Assembly: GCA_031177985.1 (NCBI GenBank)
Contig: JAPSJW010000001.1
Span: 620,001-684,000, forward strand
Reading direction: 5' to 3'
DNA length: 64,000 bases
Source of the DNA: Microbacteriaceae bacterium
GTDB lineage: Bacteria > Actinomycetota > Actinomycetes > Actinomycetales > Microbacteriaceae
The position numbers and the translations under genes are program-made. Numbering within the stretch: position 1 is the stretch's first letter; each line of letters starts with the position of its first letter. Below are positions 16,265 through 24,612 of the stretch, piece after piece. A model generated the notes under the pieces. That model saw only the letters and a list, made by a program, of their open reading frames with translations, had not been told where the DNA came from and ran no database searches.

Positions 16265-17215
16265 CTAGCCGACCGCCGCGGCGTAGCGCGCGCCGAGCGT
16301 CTGCACGGCACGCACGAGCTCCGGCGGCTCGGTGACGTGGAACGGCAGCCCGAGCATTCCTATGTACGCGGCGATCGTCTCGACGGTGTCGGCGCCGGTG
16401 ACGAGCACGCAGGCGGCATCGTCGATCGGCTCGACGATGCCCACTGCGGGATTGATGCGGGCGAGCACCTCCTGCGCCGGCGCCCGCACCGTGATGCAGG
16501 CGTGCACCGCCCATCCGCTCGAGGCGACCTCGCGCACGACGAAATCGGTGTACTCCTCCTCGGGCAGCGGTCGCGGCGTGAACGGACGCCGCGTCGGCAT
16601 CCGCAGCTCGATCCAGTCCACCCGCAGGGTCAGCCAGCGATCCGCTTCGGGGTCGCGGGCGACCAGGTACCAGCGACGCTGCCAGCTGACGAGCCGATAG
16701 GGCTCGACCCGTGTGGGCTCGCCGCGGTAGTCGAGGCGCAGCCATTCGGTGCGACGGATGGCCTCGGCGATGTCGCCGAGCACGCTCGGTTCGACCTCGG
16801 GGTCGTCCGCGTTCGTCGACGTGTTCTCGGGACCGTGCTCGGTGCTCGCCAGGATCGCCTCGACTCTGCTGCGAGCGACCGCGGGCAGCACGCGGTCGAG
16901 CTTGCCGATCGCGCGTCGGCCCGCCTCCTCGACGCCCTGCACACCGGTCGACGCGCGCAACCCGACGGCCACCGCGACCGCCTCCTCCTCGTCGAGCAGC
17001 AGGGGAGGGAGCACGCCGCCCGCGCCCAGCGAGTAGGCCCCGGCCGCGCCGCGAGTCGCTTCGACCGGATAGCCGAGCTCCCGGAGCCGGTCGATGTCGT
17101 TGCGGATGGTGCGCCCGCTGACCTCGAGGCGGGTCGCGAGCTCGCTTCCCGACCACGACGGCCGGGACTGGAGCAGACCGAGAAGGGCGAGCAGGCGAGC
17201 CGAGGTCTCCAGCAT
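16265..17215 (-). CDS. YafY/PafB-type WYL-domain transcriptional regulator (copy 1)
   Basis: 316 residues. The N-terminal HTH_11 winged helix (LLALLGLLQSRPSWSGSELA, then GRTIRNDIDRLRELGYPVEA) is followed by a WYL domain (about 135-210; WLRLDYRGEP, then RRWYLVARDPEADRW) and a WCX extension. Such regulators bind ligands or single-stranded nucleic acid. It is divergent from an epoxide hydrolase gene with a 58-base gap containing TTCCTA half-sites. A second copy of this gene pair lies at 62.0-64.0 kb. Confidence 0.92.
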   Translation of the reverse strand: MLETSARLLALLGLLQSRPSWSGSELATRLEVSGRTIRNDIDRLRELGYPVEATRGAAGAYSLGAGGVLPPLLLDEEEAVAVAVGLRASTGVQGVEEAGRRAIGKLDRVLPAVARSRVEAILASTEHGPENTSTNADDPEVEPSVLGDIAEAIRRTEWLRLDYRGEPTRVEPYRLVSWQRRWYLVARDPEADRWLTLRVDWIELRMPTRRPFTPRPLPEEEYTDFVVREVASSGWAVHACITVRAPAQEVLARINPAVGIVEPIDDAACVLVTGADTVETIAAYIGMLGLPFHVTEPPELVRAVQTLGARYAAAVG

Positions 17216-17233
17216 GCGAGGAGTCTCGCACAG

Positions 17234-17263
17234 TAGGAATCGGGTCTTCCTAATTCGTTCCTA
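17234..17263. promoter_or_regulatory. Candidate WYL-regulator operator
   Basis: TAGGAA (17234-17239) pairs with TTCCTA (17247-17252) across a 7-base spacer, and a second TTCCTA lies at 17258-17263. All are in the 58-base divergent promoter between the WYL regulator and the epoxide hydrolase gene, 11 to 40 bases before the hydrolase start. Confidence 0.5.
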
Positions 17264-17273
17264 TCGTGCAGGC

Positions 17274-18422
17274 ATGACGAACACCGCAGCCGCCAAAGGC
17301 ATGGATCTCCGCCCCTTCACCGTCGCGTTCCCGCAGGACGAGCTCGACGACCTCCGCGAGCGCCTCGAGCGCACTCGTCTGCCGCAGCCGGCGCCGCAGG
17401 AGGACGACTGGCACTACGGAACACCGAACAGCTGGCTCACCGAGGCGCTCGAGACGTGGAAGCGCTTCGACTGGCGGAAGGTCGAGCAGCGGCTCAACGA
17501 GCACCCGAACTTCCTGACCGAGATCGACGGGCAGACCGTGCACGTCATCCACGCGCGCTCGCCGCACGCCGAGGCTACGCCGCTGCTGCTCGTGCACAGC
17601 TACCCCGGCAACGTGCTCGACTTCGCCGACCTGATCGCACCGCTGCTCGACCCGGTCGCGCACGGCGGCCGCGCGGAGGACGCGTTCCACCTCGTCATCC
17701 CCTCCCTCCCGGGGTTCGGCTTCAGCACGCCTGTCGTCGACCGCGGGTGGACGATCGCCCGGGTGGCGCGGGCCTTCGACACCCTCATGCGCGGGCTCGG
17801 CTACGAGAGCTACGGGATGCACGGCAGCGACGTCGGTGCGCTCGTCGGGCGCGAGCTCGGCATCCAGGAGCCGGCCGGATTCCTCGGGTCGCACGTGCTG
17901 CAGGCCTTCTCGTTCCCCTCCGGCGACCCGGCCGAGTTCGAGAAGCTGGAGCCCCAGGACTACGCGGCGCTCGAGCACATGCAGTGGTTCCAGTCGGTCG
18001 GCGGCTACAACGCCATCAACGCCTCCCGTCCGCAGACGGTCGCCGTGGGGCTCTCGGACTCGCCGATCGGCCAGCTCGCCTGGAACGAGCTGTTCGTCAA
18101 CTTCGGCAACGGCACGAGCCTCGTCCCGCTCGAGTCGATCCTCGCCTCGGTCACCCTCGAGTGGCTCACGAACACGTCGGCGAGCGCGGGGCGGTACCAC
18201 TTCGAGGAGGGCCGCATCGAGCGCGAGCCGGTCGTCAATCCCGGGCGGATGGGCGTCGCGATCTTCGAGGACGACTTCAGGTCGATCCGCACCTTCGCCG
18301 ATCGCGACAACACGAACATCGTGCACTGGACCCGGCACGAGAAGGGCGGCCACTACGCCGCCATGGAGGTTCCCGGGGTGCTCGCGGAGGACATCCGCGA
18401 GTTCTTCCGCCCCGTGCGGTAA
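17274..18422 (+). CDS. Epoxide hydrolase family protein, EHN type (copy 1)
   Basis: 382 residues. An N-terminal epoxide-hydrolase cap (PFTVAFPQDELDDLRERLERTRLP) precedes an alpha/beta-hydrolase core: HSYPGN (oxyanion region), PSLPGFGFS, nucleophile elbow GMHGSDVGAL with Asp, and HEKGGHYAAMEVP carrying the catalytic His. Family members open epoxides to diols or detoxify related compounds. The oxyanion motif HSYPGN departs from HGWPGS, which the second copy at 63.0 kb has. Divergent from a WYL regulator that probably controls it. Confidence 0.9.
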   Translation: MTNTAAAKGMDLRPFTVAFPQDELDDLRERLERTRLPQPAPQEDDWHYGTPNSWLTEALETWKRFDWRKVEQRLNEHPNFLTEIDGQTVHVIHARSPHAEATPLLLVHSYPGNVLDFADLIAPLLDPVAHGGRAEDAFHLVIPSLPGFGFSTPVVDRGWTIARVARAFDTLMRGLGYESYGMHGSDVGALVGRELGIQEPAGFLGSHVLQAFSFPSGDPAEFEKLEPQDYAALEHMQWFQSVGGYNAINASRPQTVAVGLSDSPIGQLAWNELFVNFGNGTSLVPLESILASVTLEWLTNTSASAGRYHFEEGRIEREPVVNPGRMGVAIFEDDFRSIRTFADRDNTNIVHWTRHEKGGHYAAMEVPGVLAEDIREFFRPVR

Positions 18423-18433
18423 TGCCCCGGCGG

Positions 18434-18464
18434 AGCGGCGCACGTCGGGCCGGCGTGCGCCGCT
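18434..18464. terminator. Hairpin between convergent genes
   Basis: A perfect 11-bp stem, AGCGGCGCACG (18434-18444) with CGTGCGCCGCT (18454-18464), and a 9-base loop. It sits exactly between the stops of the epoxide hydrolase and TfoX genes. No T-tract is present, but the position suggests a shared terminator. Confidence 0.65.
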
Positions 18465-18800
18465 TCAGCGTCGGAGGGCCGCCACGTGGTGCATCGCGGC
18501 GACGGCGAACCGCTCCCAGTCGTCGGCCCTGTCGACCGGCAGCGACACCCAGTCCCTGAAGCGCCGCCCCTGCCCGGGGCTGAAGATCTCCGCCCCCGGC
18601 AGCGCGAGTGCCTCGGCGTGAGCGGGGTTCTGCTCCCCGAGGCGCAGGCCGAGCATGCCGGCGTCCAGGCAGGCGAACATGCGGCCGTCGAGGGTCAGCA
18701 TGGGGCGGCCCATCATGCGGGAGCGTGCGGCGCCCTGCTCCGCGAGCGCCTCGGCGAGGGCGTCGAACTCTCGTGCAGCGGGGGGCGGGGCATCGGTCAT
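18465..18800 (-). CDS. TfoX/Sxy N-terminal domain protein
   Basis: 111 residues. SRMMGRPMLTLDGRMFACLDAGMLGLRL and a closing WVSLP...WERFAVAAMHHV helix match the TfoX N-terminal domain as it occurs alone in actinobacteria. The competence role known for proteobacterial Sxy cannot be assumed here. ATG at 18800. Confidence 0.85.
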   Translation of the reverse strand: MTDAPPPAAREFDALAEALAEQGAARSRMMGRPMLTLDGRMFACLDAGMLGLRLGEQNPAHAEALALPGAEIFSPGQGRRFRDWVSLPVDRADDWERFAVAAMHHVAALRR

Positions 18801-18841
18801 GTCCGCAATCTACCCCCGGTTCGCGTCCGTGCCGCCGGGAT

Positions 18842-19387
18842 CTACCCCACGGCGCGCTTCCCCTCGGCGGCGAGCTCGACCGTGCGACGGATGCGGCGCT
18901 CGCGCGTCTCCGGCCGCTTCGCCTTCGCGATCCACTCGAGCGTCAGCCGCTGCACCGAGGGTGGGAAACCGGCGAACGCCACGGCCGCGCCGGGAGTCTC
19001 CTCGAGCATCCGTCGCACCTCCTCCTCGCCGTGCGGGTGCACCTCCCAGGTGCCGCGCTCGTGAGAGAGGTCGACGAGCGCCTGGCCGGCCGGCGTCATG
19101 AGGCCGGCCTCGGTCATCCGTCGAACGCGCTCCCGGTTGCTCGCGCTCCACGTGCTCCGGGGCGAGCGCGGGCTGAACCGCAGCTGCGAGCTGGTCGCGT
19201 CGTGCTTGCGATGCAGTCCGTCGATCCAGCCGAAGCAGAGCGCCTGCTCGATCGCCTCCGCATAGCCGACGCCCTGACGCCTCGTCGCCTTGTGGGGGAT
19301 GACCAGCCAGGCCTCGCGCTCGGTCCCCGCGTTCGCGGCCAGCCAGCCGCGCCACTCCTCGACGGAGACCGGCTCGACGAGGTTCAT
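18842..19387 (-). CDS. YdeI/OmpD-associated family protein
   Basis: 181 residues. REAWLVIPHKATRRQGVGYAEAIEQALCFGWIDG near the N-terminus and FSPRSPRSTWSASNRERVRRMTEAGLM in the middle are the hallmarks of the bacteriocin-protection YdeI/OmpD-associated family; a C-terminal helical tail follows. The function in Gram-positives is unknown. The ATG overlaps the VOC gene stop (ATGA), so the two are co-translated. Confidence 0.87.
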   Translation of the reverse strand: MNLVEPVSVEEWRGWLAANAGTEREAWLVIPHKATRRQGVGYAEAIEQALCFGWIDGLHRKHDATSSQLRFSPRSPRSTWSASNRERVRRMTEAGLMTPAGQALVDLSHERGTWEVHPHGEEEVRRMLEETPGAAVAFAGFPPSVQRLTLEWIAKAKRPETRERRIRRTVELAAEGKRAVG

Positions 19388-19803
19388 CGGTCGCCCTTCA
19401 GGGACTCGAGGGTGGTGAGGTAGTGCTCGTTGTACATGACGCCGAGCAGGTTGCCGAAGGGATCGAGCACGGTCGCGGTGATGAACCCCGGTCCCTGCTC
19501 GGTCGGCTGCTGATGCGGCGTCGCGCCGAGCTCGACGAGTCGGGCGAAGGCGGCGTGAACGTCGTCGACCGCCCAGTACGCGACCCCGCCGCCGGGGGTG
19601 TCGCCCCATCCTTCCGCGGCGTACCGGCGATCGAGGAAGCCGAGCTCGTGCTGGTAGTCGCCGATCCGGTACTCCAGGTAGGCGAGCTGCCCGGCGAACT
19701 CCTTGCGGAAGTACGGCTCGATGCCGAGCATCTCGTCGTACCAGCGCTGGGCGGCGCCGAGGTCGTCGGCGTGGAAGGTGACGGTGGTGAGTCCTCGCAG
19801 CAT
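19384..19803 (-). CDS. VOC-family (glyoxalase-fold) protein
   Basis: 139 residues from the ATG at 19803, which has GAGGAAC upstream; a longer frame to 19854 lacks such support. The fold is two beta-alpha-beta-beta-beta units, with FHADDLGAAQRWYDEMLGIEP early and VLDPFGNLLGVMYNEHY late, where the last Glu/His are candidate metal ligands. Likely a small dioxygenase, resistance or isomerase enzyme; substrate unknown. Coupled to the YdeI-like gene. Confidence 0.85.
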   Translation of the reverse strand: MLRGLTTVTFHADDLGAAQRWYDEMLGIEPYFRKEFAGQLAYLEYRIGDYQHELGFLDRRYAAEGWGDTPGGGVAYWAVDDVHAAFARLVELGATPHQQPTEQGPGFITATVLDPFGNLLGVMYNEHYLTTLESLKGDR

Positions 19804-19991
19804 GTTCCTGTTCCTCTCGTCGTGTCGGGTGATGAAGAACAGCTTGCGCTCCATAAGTGCGCATGGAATGACTACTTTTGAGCATCGGCGGATCGCGCCG
19901 GTCGATTTCCGTTGACCCGGCCCGAGCCCAGCAGTACGGTGAGCGCGACTTCGCGACGGGGCGGGGTCATCCGCCTCGGGAGGGCCGATCC

Positions 19992-21389
19992 TTGATCGAT
20001 GAACTGAGCGAACTGCGAGCCACCGTGCGCGGGCCGGTGCTGAGCCCCGCGGACAGCGGGTACGACGACGAGGTCTTCGCCTTCAACGTGGCGGTGCAGC
20101 ACCGACCGGACGCCGTGGTCGGCGCCCTCGATGCCGACGACGTCGCGGCAGCGGTGGGATGGGCGGCCGAGCGTGCGATCCCCATCGCGGTGCAGGCCAC
20201 CGGGCACGGCGCCACCCAGGCCATCACCGGCGGGCTGCTCATCAGCACCCGGCGGCTGCAGGATGTCGAAGTCGATCCGGAAGCGCGCACCGCGCGCGTC
20301 GGCGCAGGGGTCAAATGGGCGACTCTGCTGGCCCAGACCGTGCCGCTGGGACTCGTGGGGCTGAACGGCTCGAGCACCGACGTCGGCATCGTCGGGTACA
20401 CGCTCGGGGGCGGCCTGCCGATCTTCGGGGACACCTACGGCTTCTCCGCCGACCACGTCCGCAGCTTCGAGGTGGTCACCGCCGACGGTGTCGCCCGGTT
20501 CGTGGATGCCGAATCCGACCCGCTGCTCTTCGACATGCTGCGCGGCGGCAAGGGCAACCTCGCCATCGTGACAGCGATGACGATCGAGCTCATCCCGCTC
20601 GAGGAGTTCTACGGCGGTGGGATCTTCTACCCGGGAGAGGACGTCGAGGAGGTCCTGAGCGCCTTCCGGTCGTGGGCGCCGGCACTGCCCCCAAGGGCGG
20701 AGACGTCGATCGCACTCCAGCGCCTGCCCGACATGCCGGAGGTGCCGGAGATGCTCCGCAACCGGTTCACCGTGCACGTCCGGTTCGCCTTCGCCGGACC
20801 GGCGGAGCGCGGCGATGAGCTGCTCGCCCCGATGCGCGCCGTGTCCGCGCCGCTGCTCGACAACGCGGCGGCGCGCAGCTACCTCGAGGTCGATATGGTG
20901 CACCTCGACCCCACCGATCCGATCCCGTACGAGGAGGGCGGCACGCTGCTGCGCGAGCTCGACGACGACGTGCAGCGGGTGCTCCTCGAGCATGCCGGCC
21001 CGGACGCCCGTACCCCGCTGCTCATGGTCGAGCTCCGTCCCATGGGCGGGGAGCTCGCCCGGCCGAGGGGTCGCGACGCGATCTCGGGCCGGGACGCCGG
21101 GTGTTCCGTGCTGCTCATCGGCGTGCTCGCGCCGCCCATCGCCGAGGCGGTTCCGGTGGCGATCAAGCAGCTCCTCTCCGCGCTCGAGCCCTACTCGACG
21201 GGGCACACGATGGTGAACTTCCATGGGCGGCCGGGCGACGCGACCGACCGGGCGCGAGCGTGGTCGGCCGAGACCTACGGCGAGTTGGCCGCGACGAAGC
21301 GGCGGTATGACCCGGACAATCTGCTGCGTTTCGGACACGCCATCCTGCTGCCGAGCGAGGAGGAGACCGCGGCCGCTCCGTCAGCCTGA
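19992..21389 (+). CDS. FAD-binding oxidoreductase (berberine-bridge/BBE type)
   Basis: About 465 residues from a TTG with GGGAGGG at 19978-19984. The N-terminal FAD domain (RPDAVVGALDADDVAAAVGWA, then QATGHGATQAI with the flavin-linking His position, then GAGVKWATLLAQ, then VGYTLGGGLPIFGDTYG) is of the PCMH/GlcD type. The C-terminus has a BBE-like RRYDPDNLLRF motif. No signal peptide is evident from this start. It oxidises an unknown alcohol or sugar with oxygen as acceptor. A longer frame from TTG 19878 is open but lacks a ribosome-binding site. Confidence 0.88.
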   Translation: MIDELSELRATVRGPVLSPADSGYDDEVFAFNVAVQHRPDAVVGALDADDVAAAVGWAAERAIPIAVQATGHGATQAITGGLLISTRRLQDVEVDPEARTARVGAGVKWATLLAQTVPLGLVGLNGSSTDVGIVGYTLGGGLPIFGDTYGFSADHVRSFEVVTADGVARFVDAESDPLLFDMLRGGKGNLAIVTAMTIELIPLEEFYGGGIFYPGEDVEEVLSAFRSWAPALPPRAETSIALQRLPDMPEVPEMLRNRFTVHVRFAFAGPAERGDELLAPMRAVSAPLLDNAAARSYLEVDMVHLDPTDPIPYEEGGTLLRELDDDVQRVLLEHAGPDARTPLLMVELRPMGGELARPRGRDAISGRDAGCSVLLIGVLAPPIAEAVPVAIKQLLSALEPYSTGHTMVNFHGRPGDATDRARAWSAETYGELAATKRRYDPDNLLRFGHAILLPSEEETAAAPSA

Positions 21390-21408
21390 GCGGCGAGGGG
21401 CTCCCGCG

Positions 21409-22002
21409 CTACAGCCGCAACCCGTTCTGCCGCCCGAGCTCGGCGAGATCCACCGCGAGCAGTCGCAGCCGGGTCGACCGTTCCAGGTCGTAGTCGGGGT
21501 CGGGGAGTCCGGCCGCGGCGTGCCGTCGGATCGACACCCCCACCTCGGCGAGGGCGCTCTCGCGTGCCGCGGCGACGAGCCCCGCGGCGTACTCGTCGTC
21601 GTCGGCCAGCTCCCGCAGGCGCTCCACGAGCCGCACGAGGATGCGCTCGCGCTTCTCGAGCAGGTGCACGTCTCGGGACCGGTAGTCGGCGTGGTGCTCG
21701 GCCTTGCCCGGACGGCCCTCGGCCTTCTCGCGGGTGGCCTCGAGCTGGGCGAGGTCGCGCTCTTTCTCGTCGGCGACATGCTGCAGCTCCTGGCGCACCG
21801 CATCCGTGTACCAGGCCTCGTCGTAGTCGGCCTGCTCGCGCAGCACGCGCAGCACCATCAGATTCTTCGCCGCGAGCCGCACGCCGGCAGCGGCGATCAG
21901 CAGACCCTCGTCGACGAGCTCCTCGTCGCTCGGCTCGGGGAAGGACTCGGGCGGCTCGTAGCGCCCGAGGTCGATGCTGCGCCTTCGGCGCTTGCGCCAC
22001 AT
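21409..22002 (-). CDS. Hypothetical charged helical protein
   Basis: 197 residues that I do not recognise. A basic start (MWRKRRRRSIDLGRYEPP) is followed by a helical stretch and a long charged region (residues 75-150) of probable coiled coil, rich in Glu, Arg and Ala; no membrane segment or catalytic motif. GGAGGGTGA precedes the ATG at 22002. It stands alone between an oxidoreductase gene and an HxlR regulator. Confidence 0.7.
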   Translation of the reverse strand: MWRKRRRRSIDLGRYEPPESFPEPSDEELVDEGLLIAAAGVRLAAKNLMVLRVLREQADYDEAWYTDAVRQELQHVADEKERDLAQLEATREKAEGRPGKAEHHADYRSRDVHLLEKRERILVRLVERLRELADDDEYAAGLVAAARESALAEVGVSIRRHAAAGLPDPDYDLERSTRLRLLAVDLAELGRQNGLRL

Positions 22003-22076
22003 GCGACTGTCACCCTCCGCGACCCGGTGCCGCGGGCCGCTCCTCCATCGTATGAGCGACGACGGATGCTGTGGGG

Positions 22077-22514
22077 TCAGACCGAGGAAGGCACCGGCGC
22101 CTGGGCGGCGTCGTAGCGCTCGCGCGAGTCGTTGATGTCGCGCTGGTGCTGCTCGGTCCAGTCGACGAGCTGCCCGATGGGTGCGCTGAGCGAGCGGCCC
22201 AGGTCGGTGAGCGCGTAGTCGACCCTGGGAGGCACGGTCGGGTAGACCGTGCGCGAGACGAGGCCGTCGCGCTCGAGATTGCGCAGCGTGACCGTGAGCA
22301 TCCGCTGGCTGACGCCGTCGATCATCCGCAGCAGCTCGTTGAAGCGGAGCGATCGCTCGGCGAGCAGTGCGACGACGAGCAGTGACCACTTGTCGGCGAT
22401 GCGGTCGAGGATCACCCGGACCGCGCAGTCCTCCCGCGGATCCCACTGGTGCGCGTCGGCCCAGGGGTCGGTTACTTCGAGAGAACCGGGTGACTCCGAA
22501 GTGCGTTCTTCCAT
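22077..22514 (-). CDS. HxlR-family transcriptional regulator
   Basis: 145 residues. DCAVRVILDRIADKWSLLVVALL, then RFNELLRMIDGVSQRMLTVTLRNLERDGLV, and YALTDLGRSL are the HxlR winged-helix signature, with a Cys at the usual redox position (DC in the first motif). Divergent from an MFS permease 61 bases away; a repeated sequence in and before its coding region is a likely binding site. It probably represses the permease. Confidence 0.92.
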   Translation of the reverse strand: MEERTSESPGSLEVTDPWADAHQWDPREDCAVRVILDRIADKWSLLVVALLAERSLRFNELLRMIDGVSQRMLTVTLRNLERDGLVSRTVYPTVPPRVDYALTDLGRSLSAPIGQLVDWTEQHQRDINDSRERYDAAQAPVPSSV

Positions 22515-22549
22515 AGCTCTTCATGGTGACCGAACATGGGGTCGGTTAC
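22464..22549. promoter_or_regulatory. Repeated GGGGTCGGTTAC boxes at the HxlR/MFS promoter
   Basis: GGGGTCGGTTAC occurs at 22464-22475 (inside the 5' part of the HxlR gene) and again at 22538-22549. The second copy also pairs as ACCGA-N8-TCGGT (22529-22546). The spacing and place suggest an HxlR operator that covers both promoters. Confidence 0.5.
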
Positions 22550-22575
22550 AAGAGGGAACCGACGAAAGGAAAGCC

Positions 22576-23979
22576 ATGACGGTCCAGGAACTGGACTCGC
22601 CCGCCGCTGCCGACAGGATCCGCGGACGCTCGCTCATCGCACTCGCCGTGCTCTCGGGGGCGATGTTCCTCGAGGGCATCGACGTTGCGATGTTCAACGT
22701 GGCGCTGCCGCAGATCCGCGACGACGTCGGCATGTCGACCGGCGAGCTGCAGTGGATCATGACCTCGTACGTGCTCGGCTACGGCGGCTTCGTGCTGGTG
22801 GGTGGCCGTGCCGCCGACCTGTTCGGGCGTCGCCGGGTGTTCCTGGCTGCTCTGCTGGTGTTCGTCGCGTTCTCGGGACTGGGCGCGATCGCGAACGAGG
22901 GCTGGATGCTCATCGCGGCCCGAGCGATCACCGGCATCGCCGCCGCGTTCATGGCGCCGGCATCGCTGTCGCTCGTCTCGACGATGTTCACGGGCAGGGC
23001 CCGCGAGCAGGCGCTGATGGTGTTCGCCGGGGTGGGTGCAGGCGGGTTCTCGATCGGCCTCGTGCTCGGCGGGCTGCTCACACTCGCCGGATGGCGCTGG
23101 GTGTTCATCGCGCCGCTCGCACTGTCGATCGTGCTGCTGGCCTTCGCGCTGCCGCTGCTGCCTCGCGGCGCGGACGAGCGCCGTCCCGACCTGCGCGTCG
23201 ACTGGCTAGGCGCGGCATCAGTGACCGGGGCGCTCGTCGCGCTCGTGGTGGGCATCGAGCAGGCCGTGCACGCGCACCCGCTCGTCACGGGCGGCCTGCT
23301 CGCGGTGAGCGCCGCGCTCTTCGTGCTCTTCGTGCGCACCGAGCGGCGCGCCCCTCAGCCGCTGGTGCGACTGGGGCTCCTCCGCAACGCGCCGCTCGTC
23401 AGGGCGAACCTCGGGGCGGGCCTGCTGGCCGCGGGCTTCCTCGGGTTCCAGTTCGTCGTCGTGCTGTACCTGCAGGAGCTGCGGGGCTGGGGGGTTCTCG
23501 AGACCTCGCTCGCGATGCTCGTGCTCGGCATCGACGTGATCGTGGCCCCCGTGTACACCCCGAAGCTCATCACCCGGTTCGGTCACGTGCGCGTGGCGCT
23601 CGGCGGCCTCATCTTCGCCGCCCTCTCCTACGCGCTGTTCCTGCCGGTGACCGAGGACTGGACCTACGCCGCCATGTTCCCGAGCTTCCTGGCGCTGGGC
23701 CTCGCGTTCTCGTTCGCCTACGGCCCGTTGACGCTCGGCGCCACCGAGGGTGTCGCCGAGGACGAGCAGGGACTCGCGGGCGGCGTGCTCTACACGGTGT
23801 TCCAGTTCGGCGGCGCGATCGGGCTGTCGGCCGCGACCGCACTGCTGATCCTCGGCGAGCAGCTGGCCTGGGCGCCGCTCGAGCAGTACCGGTTGGCCGT
23901 GCTCGCGCCGCTCGCGTTCGCCGTGCTCGCGGTCGTCATCGCGGCGACCGGGGTGCGGCGGCAGGCGACCGTCAGCTGA
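22576..23979 (+). CDS. MFS transporter, DHA2-like (EmrB/QacA type)
   Basis: 467 residues with about fourteen hydrophobic segments. FLEGIDVAMFNVALPQIRDDVGMS at helix 1, the ELQWIMTSYVLGY helix-2 motif, and GRRRVFLAALL after GGRAADLFG are typical of DHA2 drug:H+ antiporters. The start follows AAAGGA. Regulated most likely by the divergent HxlR protein. The last 8 bases overlap the convergent GNAT gene. Confidence 0.92.
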   Translation: MTVQELDSPAAADRIRGRSLIALAVLSGAMFLEGIDVAMFNVALPQIRDDVGMSTGELQWIMTSYVLGYGGFVLVGGRAADLFGRRRVFLAALLVFVAFSGLGAIANEGWMLIAARAITGIAAAFMAPASLSLVSTMFTGRAREQALMVFAGVGAGGFSIGLVLGGLLTLAGWRWVFIAPLALSIVLLAFALPLLPRGADERRPDLRVDWLGAASVTGALVALVVGIEQAVHAHPLVTGGLLAVSAALFVLFVRTERRAPQPLVRLGLLRNAPLVRANLGAGLLAAGFLGFQFVVVLYLQELRGWGVLETSLAMLVLGIDVIVAPVYTPKLITRFGHVRVALGGLIFAALSYALFLPVTEDWTYAAMFPSFLALGLAFSFAYGPLTLGATEGVAEDEQGLAGGVLYTVFQFGGAIGLSAATALLILGEQLAWAPLEQYRLAVLAPLAFAVLAVVIAATGVRRQATVS

Positions 23980-24586
23980 TACCGGCGGCCGGCGTCGCGG
24001 GAGCGCCGGCCGCCTCCCACTCCGGGCGCAGGATCGACATGACCACAGCGTCGATGCGCTCGTCGTCGAGCTTGAACGCCTGCCGCCTCGTCCCCTCGTA
24101 GACGAAGCCGGCCTTCTCGTAGGCGCGTCTGGCCCTCGGGTTGAAGGCGAACACCTCGAGCTCGAGTCGGTGCAGCGTCGTAGCCGTGAAGGCGAGGCGT
24201 ACGGTGAGGCGGATCGCCTCGGTGCCGAGCCCTCGGCCCCGTCCCTCGGGGCCGATCAGGATGCGGAAGTTGGCCGACTCGTCCTCGGGCGACCAGTCGT
24301 TCACGACGCTCTCGCCGACGACCCGACCCGTCGACCGGTCCACGATCGCGAGGTCGATCCGGTCGCGCTGTTCGGCGCGGCTCGCGTACCACTCGCGGAT
24401 GCGCGCCTCGTCGGTGTCGTCCGCTTCGGCATCCGTTCGGCTGTGGGTGCTTCCGGTGAGCACCCGCAGCTCGGGATCGCGCAGGATGGCGAGCATCGCG
24501 TCGGCGTCGGCGGCCTCGAACGGCCGCAGCGTCACCGCCTCACCGACGAGCGTCGGCTGCGAGGCGAAGAGGATGGCGTCCGTCAC
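23972..24586 (-). CDS. GNAT-family N-acetyltransferase (RimJ/RimL-like)
   Basis: 204 residues. VTLRPFEAADADAMLAILRD at the start, FRILIGPEGRGRGLGTEAIRL (acetyl-CoA pyrophosphate loop) in the middle, and HRLELEVFAFNPRARRAYEKAGFVYEGTRR near the end make a complete RimJ/RimL-type acetyltransferase. It probably acetylates a protein N-terminus or a small amine; the target is unknown. Confidence 0.92.
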   Translation of the reverse strand: MTDAILFASQPTLVGEAVTLRPFEAADADAMLAILRDPELRVLTGSTHSRTDAEADDTDEARIREWYASRAEQRDRIDLAIVDRSTGRVVGESVVNDWSPEDESANFRILIGPEGRGRGLGTEAIRLTVRLAFTATTLHRLELEVFAFNPRARRAYEKAGFVYEGTRRQAFKLDDERIDAVVMSILRPEWEAAGAPATPAAGIS

Positions 24587-24612
24587 GCCCCGAGCCTAGG
24601 GCGACCGTTCCG

